Positions 16,355 through 23,872 of a stretch of DNA of 43,218 bases are shown here, piece by piece. Below the pieces are notes generated by a model. The model saw only the letters and a list, made by a program, of their open reading frames with translations, searched no databases and was not told where the DNA came from. The translations under genes were made by a program, and so were the position numbers. The stretch covers positions 1 to 43,218 of the forward strand of contig CAYNDV010000023.1 of NCBI GenBank assembly GCA_964396055.1, given 5' to 3'. The DNA comes from CAYJPV01 sp964396055 (lineage in GTDB: Bacteria > Acidobacteriota > Vicinamibacteria > Vicinamibacterales > JAKQTR01). Each line of letters begins with the position of its first letter. The first letter of the stretch is position 1.

Positions 16355-18115
16355 GTGACGTTGACGTACGCGGTCTGGGGTGCCTGGGCGGGCATCGCCG
16401 CCGGGCTGCTGGAACTCGCCCTGCTGGGCTGGGATCAGTACATCTCGGGCCGCGTCATCTACCAGGGCCCGCACGTTATCTGGATGGCTCCGCTGGCCGA
16501 AGGCCTGCTGGGATGCCTCGCCGGCCTTGCCGCAGGCGTCCTCCGCCGGCTCGCGCCCCGGCTGCCCGAAGCGTGGCTGGCCTTTGCCGCCTTCTTCCCA
16601 GCCACGTTCGGCATCGCCGTGTATTTCCACCCCAGGCTGCACGCCTACGCCGGCCTCGTGCTGGCCGCAGGGGCGGCCGCGCAGGCCGGCCGCCTGGTGG
16701 CGGTGCGCGTCCCGGCATTCAACCGGCTCGTGCGGCGGACGCTGCCGCTCGCCGCCGGCATCGTGGTGCTGCTCGCCGCCGGGACGTTCGGCTACGACGC
16801 GTGGCGCACGCGGGCCGAGGCGGCGCAACTGGGCCCGCGTCCCGACGGCGCGCCCAACGTCCTGCTGATCGTGCTCGACACGGTCCGGGCCAAGAGCCTC
16901 AGCCTGCACGGCTACCCACGGCGCACGACGCCGAGCCTCGAGACCTTCGCGCAGGCTGGCGTCCGGTTCGATCGGGCGTTCGCCACCTCGCCCTGGACAG
17001 CCCCGACACACGCGGGCCTGTTCACCGGCCAGTACCCGGGCCAGTTGTCGGTGGACTGGTCCAAGCCGCTGGACGACACGTACCCGACGCTGGCGGAGCA
17101 CCTGCGCGCCCGCGGCTACAACACGATGGCGTTTGTCGGCAACGTCGTCGGCTGCAGCTACGAGCGGGGCCTGGGCCGCGGGTTCATCGAGTATCGGGAT
17201 TATCCGGTGTCCGTCGGCCAGTTGCTCCAGAGCTCGGCGCTCATTCGCGGGGTCACCAGCTTCGCCGGCGTGCGCCGCCTCACCGGCTGGTACGAGGTGC
17301 TGGGCCGCAAGTCCGGTGAGGAGGTCTCGAACACCTTCCTGGCGTGGCTCGACAAGGCCGGCGGCGATCGGCCGTACTTCGCGTTCCTCAACTACTACGA
17401 CGCGCACGCGCCGTACCTCCCGCGCCCGCCGTACGACACGATGTTCGGGTCGAACGTCCGTCCGAACCCGTGGGCGACGAAGCGCTGGTGGAACGGATCC
17501 TCGCCCCAGGTGGTCGAGTCCGAACGCATCGCCTACGAGGGCGCCATCGCCCAGCTCGACGCGGAAATCGGACGCCTGCTCGACGCGCTCCGGCGCCGCG
17601 GCGGGCTCGACCGGACGGTGGTGATCATCACCTCCGATCACGGCGAGGAGTTCGGCGAACACGGCAGCCTCGGGCACGGGCGAACCCTCTACAGCGAGGT
17701 CATCCACGTGCCGCTGGTGATTGTTTATCCGCCGGCCGTGCCCGCCGGAACCGTCGTGACCGACCCCGTGACCCTGCGGGATGTGCCCGCCACCGTGAGC
17801 GCCCTGACCGGCTCGAACGACCGCCTGTTCGCCGGCCTGCCGCTGAGCCGGTTCTGGGACCGCCGCGAACCGCCGGCCGAACCGATCCCGATGGCGCAGC
17901 AGGCTCGCGTGGTGGCCCTGGTCCGCGGACCGTATCACTACATCCGCAACGGCCGCGGCCGGGAGCGGCTCTACGACCTCGTGGCCGATCCCGACGAGCA
18001 GCACGACCTGGCGGACACCGAACCGGGCCGGCGCCTCCTGGAGGAGTTCCGGCTGGAGGCGGAGCGACTGGCTGCCGCCGAACGGCGGTCCGGCTCGCCG
18101 CGCCGGGCGCGGTGA
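16355..18115 (+). CDS. Membrane-anchored sulfatase-like hydrolase 2 (alkaline phosphatase superfamily)
   Basis: This 586-residue paralogue of the 14458-16236 protein has the same layout: helices to about residue 145, then PNVLLIVLDTVRAKSLSLHG (Asp175), Thr215-Ala-Pro-Thr-His where sulfatases have Cys-x-Pro-x-Arg, and SDHGEEFGEHG. The start GTG 16355 follows GGAGG by nine bases; an in-frame ATG at 16235 would include promoter sequence and lies inside the other gene. The active domain should face the periplasm. It probably acts on a surface glycan or lipid-linked intermediate. It may share a transcript with the methyltransferase 63 bases downstream. Confidence 0.83.
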   Translation: MTLTYAVWGAWAGIAAGLLELALLGWDQYISGRVIYQGPHVIWMAPLAEGLLGCLAGLAAGVLRRLAPRLPEAWLAFAAFFPATFGIAVYFHPRLHAYAGLVLAAGAAAQAGRLVAVRVPAFNRLVRRTLPLAAGIVVLLAAGTFGYDAWRTRAEAAQLGPRPDGAPNVLLIVLDTVRAKSLSLHGYPRRTTPSLETFAQAGVRFDRAFATSPWTAPTHAGLFTGQYPGQLSVDWSKPLDDTYPTLAEHLRARGYNTMAFVGNVVGCSYERGLGRGFIEYRDYPVSVGQLLQSSALIRGVTSFAGVRRLTGWYEVLGRKSGEEVSNTFLAWLDKAGGDRPYFAFLNYYDAHAPYLPRPPYDTMFGSNVRPNPWATKRWWNGSSPQVVESERIAYEGAIAQLDAEIGRLLDALRRRGGLDRTVVIITSDHGEEFGEHGSLGHGRTLYSEVIHVPLVIVYPPAVPAGTVVTDPVTLRDVPATVSALTGSNDRLFAGLPLSRFWDRREPPAEPIPMAQQARVVALVRGPYHYIRNGRGRERLYDLVADPDEQHDLADTEPGRRLLEEFRLEAERLAAAERRSGSPRRAR

Positions 18116-18123
18116 GGCGGGTT

Positions 18124-18139
18124 CGGACGCAGGCGTCCG
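18124..18139. repeat. Short hairpin between sulfatase-like 2 and the methyltransferase
   Basis: CGGACG (18124-18129) pairs with CGTCCG (18134-18139) around CAGG, just after the stop of sulfatase-like 2. The CGTCCGGC core is the same as in the repeat cluster at 40937-41058. It may be a degenerate copy of that element or a weak transcript end. Confidence 0.25.
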
Positions 18140-18178
18140 GCGCACCCGCACGACACCGGACAGGAATGGAGAGGAGCG

Positions 18179-18913
18179 ATGCCCGTGGCTGAAGGTCCGC
18201 AGCGGACCGGGGAGTACGCCGAACGCGGCGACTACCACCGGCACCCGGACAGCCGGTGGGATTACTACCCGACCTACGTCGCCAAGATGGCGATCGTGGA
18301 GGACGCCCTCAATCGCCTCGCGCCGGGCACGCGCGTGCTGGATGCGGGGTGCGGCGAAGGGGTGCTCGTGGACCGCTACGCGGACCGCCTGGCCATCGAG
18401 GGCATCGACGCCAACTACGCGTCGGACCGCGTGCGGCGGGGGTCGCTCCTCGACCTGCCCTACGCCCCGGGCACCTTCGACCGCGTGCTCTGCCTCGACG
18501 TGCTCGAACACCTGACGTTCGAGCACCAGGTGCGCGCCGTCGGCGAGCTCTTCCGGGTGCTGAAGTTCAACGGCGAGGCCCTCGTGTCGGTGCCGAACCT
18601 GGCTCACCTGCAGTCCCGGGTGCGCTTCCTGCTCTCGGGTCGGCTCATGCGGACGGCCAGTCCCCACAAACACCCGGGCGATCGACCGATCGGCGAGTAC
18701 CTGGCGCTGTTCTCCGCCGCCGGGTTCCAGACGGTCCGGCGCACGGGAATCTTCCCCACCGTGCCGGGCCTCACGCACCTGGTGCGCACCCACCCGGCGG
18801 CGCTCGCGCCGCTGCACCGGGCGCTGACGCGCCTGCTGCCGATCCCAGGCTGGTGTTTCCTCAATATCGTCTGGCTGCGCAAGCCCGCGCCCACGGACAC
18901 CGAGGCAGCATGA
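18179..18913 (+). CDS. Class I SAM-dependent methyltransferase
   Basis: This 244-residue cytoplasmic methyltransferase has motif I VLDAGCGEG (residues 53-61), an acidic end to strand 2 (GIDANYAS), and the post-I/II region LLDLPYAPGTFDRVLCLDVLEHL with the usual Asp-Val-Leu-Glu-His. It is the Methyltransf_11 type common in glycan and lipid loci. ATG 18179 has an excellent GAGGAG at 18171-18176. It lies between two sulfatase-like paralogues on the same strand, suggesting a shared pathway. The substrate is unknown. Confidence 0.87.
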   Translation: MPVAEGPQRTGEYAERGDYHRHPDSRWDYYPTYVAKMAIVEDALNRLAPGTRVLDAGCGEGVLVDRYADRLAIEGIDANYASDRVRRGSLLDLPYAPGTFDRVLCLDVLEHLTFEHQVRAVGELFRVLKFNGEALVSVPNLAHLQSRVRFLLSGRLMRTASPHKHPGDRPIGEYLALFSAAGFQTVRRTGIFPTVPGLTHLVRTHPAALAPLHRALTRLLPIPGWCFLNIVWLRKPAPTDTEAA

Positions 18914-18946
18914 CAGGCGGCGAGCCGTGCCCGGTCCCGGCGGTCG

Positions 18947-18976
18947 TTGGTCCGGGCCCTGGCGATGCGGTACAGT
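18947..18976 (+). promoter_or_regulatory. Weak candidate promoter for sulfatase-like gene 3
   Basis: TTGGTC (18947-18952) is followed after 18 bases by TACAGT (18971-18976), 67 bases before ATG 19044, within a 130-base gap. Both hexamers are imperfect. Confidence 0.3.
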
Positions 18977-19043
18977 TGGAAATCGGCACAGCGCATGGCG
19001 TCCGGCGGGATCGACCGCGGGCGTCTGTCGGGGAGGACAGGGC

Positions 19044-20801
19044 ATGAACGGTCGGGCAGTGCGGTGGGGCTTGTGGTTCGGACTCGTCGGCGGCCTGGTG
19101 GAGGTGTTGCTGACGACATTCGACCAGTACTACCTCGGCCGCGTCCTCCACCTGGGACGGCACGTCACCTGGATGACGCCGGCCGCCGCGGGTCTCATCA
19201 GCCTGACGGCGGGTCTGGCGACGGCCGCCGTGGCCCGGATCATCCCGCGCCTGCCCCCGGCGCTGCTGATCTTCGGCCTGCAGCTGCCGGCCATCTTCGG
19301 CATCGTGATGTTCCTGCACCCGCGGCTGCACATCTATGCCGGCGCCCTGCTGGCGTTCGGCATCGCCACGCAGTCCACGCGCGTGATCGTTGCCCGGCAG
19401 GACGCGTTCGATCGGTTCGTCCGGCGGGCGCTGCCGCTCACGCTCGGCCTGGTGGTCTGCCTGGCCGCCGGCGTCTTCGGGTACGAGGCCTGGCAGGCCC
19501 GGCACTCGCGAGCCCAGCTGGGACCGAAGCCGGACAAGGCCCCCAACGTGCTCCTGATCGTGCTCGACACCGTCCGCGCCAAGAGTCTGAGCGCCTATGG
19601 GTTCCCGCTCCCGACCTCGCCGCGGCTGCAGCAGTTTGCGCAGGCCGGTGTGCGGTTCGACCAGGCCTTCACGACAGCCCCGTGGACCGCGCCCTCGCAC
19701 GCCAGCATGTTCACCGGCCAGTACCCGTCGAGTCTGTCGATCGGCTGGCGCGAGCCCCTCGACGACACCTACACGACGCTGGCCGAGGCGCTCCGGGGCC
19801 GCGGGTACGTCACCAAGGCCTTCGTCGGCAACACGATGGGGTGCACGGTCGAACGGGGCCTGCATCGCGGGTTCGAAACGTACCGCGACTTTCCGTTGAG
19901 CTGGCAGGAATTCGCGCGCAGCTCGGCCATGGTCCGCATGCTGGCCAACATGAGCCGCCTGCGGCCGCTCCTCGGCTGGTGGGATCTCGTGGGGCGCAAG
20001 TGGGGGCCCGCGGTCTCGGGCGAGTTCCTGGCCTGGCTGGATCAGAAACCGGACCGGCCGTTCTTCGTATTCCTGAACTACTTCGACGCGCACGACCCGT
20101 ACTTGCCGCCGCCACCGTACGACACGATGTTCGGCACGGCCCCGCGGCCGAATCCGTGGATGACACGCCGCTGGTGGAACGCTGCGGAACGAAACAAGAA
20201 GCACGTGCCGGCGGAGCTCGCGGCGTATCACGGCGCGATTGCGTACCTGGACGAGCAGATCGGCCAGTTGCTGGATCGCCTGCGCCAGCGCGGCGTGCTG
20301 GACAACACCCTGGTCATCATCACGTCGGACCACGGTGAGGAATTCCTGGAGCACGGCCAGATGGGCCACGCCCGCGGCATGTGGGAAGAAGTGCTGCGGG
20401 TGCCGCTGGTCGTGTCGTTCCCGGGCGTCGTGCCCGCCGGCACGGTGGTCCGCGAACCGGTCACGGTGCGCGACATCCCGGCGACCATCGAGGACCTGCT
20501 CTCGCTGCCGCGCACGGGATTCGCCGGCGGGTCGCTGGCCCGCCACTGGGCCGCCGACGCGCCGAAGGACGAACCCATCCTGGCCCACCACCGGACGGTG
20601 CGGTCGGTGGTGCACGGCCGGTGGCACTACATCCAGGACGGGCGCAAACGCGAGCGGCTGTTCGACCTGACCACCGATCCCGAGGAACAGCACGACCTGG
20701 CCGGCACGCCCGAGGGCCAGGCCCTGCTGCCGCGCCTGCGTCAGATCGCCGACGAAGGAACGGCGCTCGATCGCCGATCCGGCCCGCGAAAGGTCCGCTG
20801 A
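19044..20801 (+). CDS. Membrane-anchored sulfatase-like hydrolase 3 (alkaline phosphatase superfamily)
   Basis: This third paralogue has 585 residues. It has N-terminal helices to about residue 145, PNVLLIVLDTVRAKSLSAYG (Asp175), Thr215-Ala-Pro-Ser-His in place of the sulfatase nucleophile motif, and SDHGEEFLEHG. Its membrane part diverges most from the others: the HVIWMAPLAEGLL segment of copies 1 and 2 becomes HVTWMTPAAAGLI. ATG 19044 has GGAGG seven bases upstream. It is followed after five bases by a radical SAM gene. The divergence suggests separate substrates or a different membrane partner rather than a very recent duplication. Confidence 0.83.
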   Translation: MNGRAVRWGLWFGLVGGLVEVLLTTFDQYYLGRVLHLGRHVTWMTPAAAGLISLTAGLATAAVARIIPRLPPALLIFGLQLPAIFGIVMFLHPRLHIYAGALLAFGIATQSTRVIVARQDAFDRFVRRALPLTLGLVVCLAAGVFGYEAWQARHSRAQLGPKPDKAPNVLLIVLDTVRAKSLSAYGFPLPTSPRLQQFAQAGVRFDQAFTTAPWTAPSHASMFTGQYPSSLSIGWREPLDDTYTTLAEALRGRGYVTKAFVGNTMGCTVERGLHRGFETYRDFPLSWQEFARSSAMVRMLANMSRLRPLLGWWDLVGRKWGPAVSGEFLAWLDQKPDRPFFVFLNYFDAHDPYLPPPPYDTMFGTAPRPNPWMTRRWWNAAERNKKHVPAELAAYHGAIAYLDEQIGQLLDRLRQRGVLDNTLVIITSDHGEEFLEHGQMGHARGMWEEVLRVPLVVSFPGVVPAGTVVREPVTVRDIPATIEDLLSLPRTGFAGGSLARHWAADAPKDEPILAHHRTVRSVVHGRWHYIQDGRKRERLFDLTTDPEEQHDLAGTPEGQALLPRLRQIADEGTALDRRSGPRKVR

Positions 20802-20806
20802 CGTCC

Positions 20807-22090
20807 ATGACTGCCTTGCGCCGGATGGCCGGTCCGCTGCTCGGTTGGCTGCGCACGTTCCCCGCGGTGGTGCGCTGGCACGCCCGCTACCGCACGAGCC
20901 GGTACCGCCAGACCGTCGACCGGTTCGTGCGCGAAGGCTCGGGCATCGCCGATCGCCTGCCGACGGGCATCGTGTACGAGTCGACGATGCGGTGCAACCT
21001 GCACTGCGAGTTCTGCTACGTCGGTGACCTGCTGAACATCGAGGGCGAGTGGCGCGACGAGATGCCGCTCGAGATGCTCGCGCGAGCCTTCCCGGCCCGC
21101 GAAGGGCTCCAGGTGAGCCTGACCGGCGGCGAAATCTTCATGCGCAAGGACATCCTGGAGGTCCTCGATCTCTTTGCCGACAAGGGCTACGTCTGCGGGT
21201 ATCTCACAACGAACGGGACGATCATCGACGAGGACCGCGCCGAGGCCCTGGCGCGCCTGGCCCAGCGCGGGTTCCTCAAGCACATCAGCGTGTCGATCGA
21301 CGGCCCCGGGGAACTCCACGACCGGGCGCGCGGCGTCAAGGGCACCTTCGCGCGCACCACGGCCGGCCTGCGCCGGCTGCAGGCGGCCGCCAGCCGCCTC
21401 GGCGCCCCGCTGCGCGTCAGCGTCAACACGACCGTCGCCGCCGAGAGCCTCGACACCCTCGACCAGATGGTGGACGTCGCAGGCGAACTCGGCATCAACG
21501 CCGTCGGCCTCAACCACCTGATGTTCGCGACGCCGGAGGAAGCAGAACAGACCGCGAAGATCATCGGCGCGTCTGACCCCTCGGTCATTGCCACGTTCGT
21601 CACACCCGACCCCGGCGTGTCCCCGGATCTCGTCCGCGAGAAGGTGACGGCCCTGCGGGAGAAGTGCCGGGAACGCGGCGTGCTCTTCGACCATCGGCCC
21701 AAGGTCGGGCCCGCGATTCTCGACAACTACTACCGGCCGGGCACGCCGCTGGCCGGCCGGTGCCTGTATCCGTTCCTCCACGCGCGGGTGGGCTTCAGCG
21801 GCAAGGTCTACTTCTGCCCCTTCATCCGCGTCGAGGTCGGCGACCTGAAGACATCGACGCTCGAAGAAATCTGGAACGGCGAGACGTACGTCGCGTTGCG
21901 CCGCCTGCTGCTCGAGCGCCGGTTGTTCCCGGTGTGCCGGCGATGCTGCAAGGTGGAACTCTCGCAGGAACCGATCCCCGACGCGCAGGCCCCGCTCTCC
22001 GGCCGCCGCGTCATTCCGTTGCGGACCGTGCCGGCCACGCCCGCCGGCCAGGCCGCCGGCCCCGGGTCCTCGGCCGAACAACGCGCATGA
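20807..22090 (+). CDS. Radical SAM/SPASM domain enzyme
   Basis: This 427-residue radical SAM protein has CNLHCEFC (Cys63, Cys67, Cys70), LTGGEIFMRKD and TTNGT (core motifs), SVSIDGP, and a C-terminal SPASM-like region GRCLYPF, YFCPFIRV, CRRCCK, with the WNGE segment seen also in the 2597 protein. The N-terminal 50 residues, before the barrel, are basic and rich in Arg, Trp and Tyr, possibly a membrane-association or adaptor segment. ATG 20807 starts five bases after the third sulfatase-like gene, so they probably share a transcript. The familiar partner of sulfatases, an anaerobic sulfatase-maturating radical SAM enzyme, would modify a Cys or Ser, and these sulfatase-like proteins lack that residue. 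Substrate unknown. Confidence 0.85.
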   Translation: MTALRRMAGPLLGWLRTFPAVVRWHARYRTSRYRQTVDRFVREGSGIADRLPTGIVYESTMRCNLHCEFCYVGDLLNIEGEWRDEMPLEMLARAFPAREGLQVSLTGGEIFMRKDILEVLDLFADKGYVCGYLTTNGTIIDEDRAEALARLAQRGFLKHISVSIDGPGELHDRARGVKGTFARTTAGLRRLQAAASRLGAPLRVSVNTTVAAESLDTLDQMVDVAGELGINAVGLNHLMFATPEEAEQTAKIIGASDPSVIATFVTPDPGVSPDLVREKVTALREKCRERGVLFDHRPKVGPAILDNYYRPGTPLAGRCLYPFLHARVGFSGKVYFCPFIRVEVGDLKTSTLEEIWNGETYVALRRLLLERRLFPVCRRCCKVELSQEPIPDAQAPLSGRRVIPLRTVPATPAGQAAGPGSSAEQRA

Positions 22091-22109
22091 CGCCCGCGGG
22101 GAACACGGG

Positions 22110-22115
22110 TATCAT
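22110..22115 (+). promoter_or_regulatory. Weak candidate -10 (TATCAT)
   Basis: TATCAT lies in the 48-base gap before ATG 22139, ending 23 bases upstream of the start. No -35 is seen. Confidence 0.3.
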
Positions 22116-22138
22116 GCGGCAGGTCGTTCCCTCTCGCC

Positions 22139-23872
22139 ATGTCAGGCCTGTCGAGCCGGTCCGCTGCCTCAACCCTGCGTGACCCGATCCTGCTGGGGAT
22201 CGTGGCCGTGGCCGTCGCGCTTCGCGCCGCGGCCATCACCCACGGGCTGCCGGAGGTGTACAACCCGGACGAGACGGCCATCATGAACCGGGCCCTGGCC
22301 CTGGGCTCAGGCGACCTCAACCCGCACAACTTCCTGTACCCGAGCCTGTACTTCTACGTCCTCGCCGCCACCACGGGCCTCTGGATGCTCGTCTCGATGG
22401 CCTTTGGACTCGTGCCGTCGATGGCCGCCTTCGAAGCCGCGTTCTGGCGGGATCCGACGCAGGTGTACGTGGCGGCCCGGCTGCTGTCCGTGCTGGCGGG
22501 CACTGCGGCGGTCGCCGTGGTCTACCGCCTGGCCCGCACGTTCTGGGATCGGCAGGCCGGGCTGGCCGCCGCAGCGCTGATGGCCGTCGCCTACGTGCCT
22601 GTGCGCGACGCGCACTTCGTGAAGCACGACGTGCCGCTCACGCTGCTCGTCCTGCTGACCGCCGCGGCCGCCGTCCGCGTGTGGCGGCGACCCGGGACCG
22701 GCGCGGCCGTCGCCGCCGGTGCGCTCGCCGGCGTCTCGGCCGCCTGCCAGTACTACGGCGCCCTGGCGCTGGCGCCGGTGGTGGTGGCCGACATCCTGCA
22801 GGCTGGATCGCTCGCCCGAAGCCTCGGACGCGCCCGCATCTGGTTCGCCGTCGCCATCGCCGCCGCCACGTTCGTCGTCTGCTCGCCCTACGTGGTCCTG
22901 GACTACGCAACGGCCTGGCGCGACATCTCCCAGAACCGCGCGATCATCGTCGATCGCGCGCGCGAGGCCTTCGGCACGTTCGGATCCGCCCGCGTCCAGT
23001 TGCGGCTCCTGGCCGAGCTCGGTGCGGGATGGCCCTGGCTGGCCGCCGCCGCCGCAGGCGCGGTGCTGTTGTGGAACCGGTCGCGGCAGGCCTGCCTGCT
23101 GTGGGCCGCGTTCCCGATCAGCTTCGCCCTGCTCATCGCGAACACGTGGCCCTTCGCGCGCACGGCCAACCCGCTGTACCCCTTCCTGGCCGTCGCGGGA
23201 GGCATCGGCCTGTCGGCGCTGGCCGACCGGCTTCCGCGCCCGGCTCTGGCGCTCGCCGCCGTCACCGCGCTCGCGGCCGCTTTTCCGGCGACGCTGTCGG
23301 CACGCCTTGACTGGCTGCTGGCCCAGCCGGACACCCGCACGACGGCCAGACACTGGGTCGAAGGCCGCGTGCCGGCGTCGAGCACGGTCCTCATCGACCC
23401 GTACTCGGTACCGCTCGTACCGGATCGGTCTCACCTGGTCGACACCCTTCGGCGCAACGGCGTGGCCCCGGCGGCCGCCGGACGCCAGGTCCGGATGCTC
23501 CTGTCGCGGGAGCCGTACCCGGCCCCGGCGTATCGCGTGTTCTACCTCGGGCAGAACGAAGTCGATCGCGAGCGGCGGTACCTCGCGCCTGACGCGTTCG
23601 GGCCGTCCGCCTCTGCCGATCGCACCGTCTGCCTCGACTACCTGATCCTGAAGAGCCGGGCCCCAACCGGCGATCACGAACTGGCCCCGCTCGCCGCGCG
23701 GCGTGCCACGCTGGTGCACCGCGAGTCGCCTTTCCGCGCGTCCACGCCAGGCGCAGCGGCGTTCCTGCCGGACTTCGACGTCAGGCCGGGCTGGTCGATG
23801 GTCCGCCCCGGGCCACACCTGGAGATCTGGCGGGCCACCGACTGGTGCGTCGCCGAGGACGACCGCCCGTGA
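22139..23872 (+). CDS. GT-C membrane glycosyltransferase (PMT/ArnT-like)
   Basis: This 577-residue protein has about ten to eleven transmembrane segments. The first extracytoplasmic loop contains the Asp-Glu pair in VYNPDETAIMNRAL, the GT-C catalytic signature. The NFLYPSLYFYVLA helix, the ARLLSVLAGTAAVAVVYRLAR segment and DAHFVKHDVPLTLLVLL fit the PMT_2/GT39-like family. A hydrophilic tail of about 170 residues (from about residue 400) would be periplasmic. The start ATG 22139 follows a 48-base gap, and its stop overlaps the next gene by GTGA. It probably transfers a polyprenyl-phosphate-linked sugar to a glycan, lipid or protein outside the membrane. Confidence 0.8.
   Translation: MSGLSSRSAASTLRDPILLGIVAVAVALRAAAITHGLPEVYNPDETAIMNRALALGSGDLNPHNFLYPSLYFYVLAATTGLWMLVSMAFGLVPSMAAFEAAFWRDPTQVYVAARLLSVLAGTAAVAVVYRLARTFWDRQAGLAAAALMAVAYVPVRDAHFVKHDVPLTLLVLLTAAAAVRVWRRPGTGAAVAAGALAGVSAACQYYGALALAPVVVADILQAGSLARSLGRARIWFAVAIAAATFVVCSPYVVLDYATAWRDISQNRAIIVDRAREAFGTFGSARVQLRLLAELGAGWPWLAAAAAGAVLLWNRSRQACLLWAAFPISFALLIANTWPFARTANPLYPFLAVAGGIGLSALADRLPRPALALAAVTALAAAFPATLSARLDWLLAQPDTRTTARHWVEGRVPASSTVLIDPYSVPLVPDRSHLVDTLRRNGVAPAAAGRQVRMLLSREPYPAPAYRVFYLGQNEVDRERRYLAPDAFGPSASADRTVCLDYLILKSRAPTGDHELAPLAARRATLVHRESPFRASTPGAAAFLPDFDVRPGWSMVRPGPHLEIWRATDWCVAEDDRP

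Noticed and set aside
16250..19045. A 931-codon open frame on the minus strand
   Set aside because: It is antisense to sulfatase-like gene 2 and the methyltransferase, with low-complexity composition and no recognised domain.
14458..20801. Calling the three enzymes true sulfatases with an anaerobic maturase at 20807
   Set aside because: The Cys or Ser that would become formylglycine is replaced by Thr and the following Arg by His in all three, so the maturase link is unsupported.
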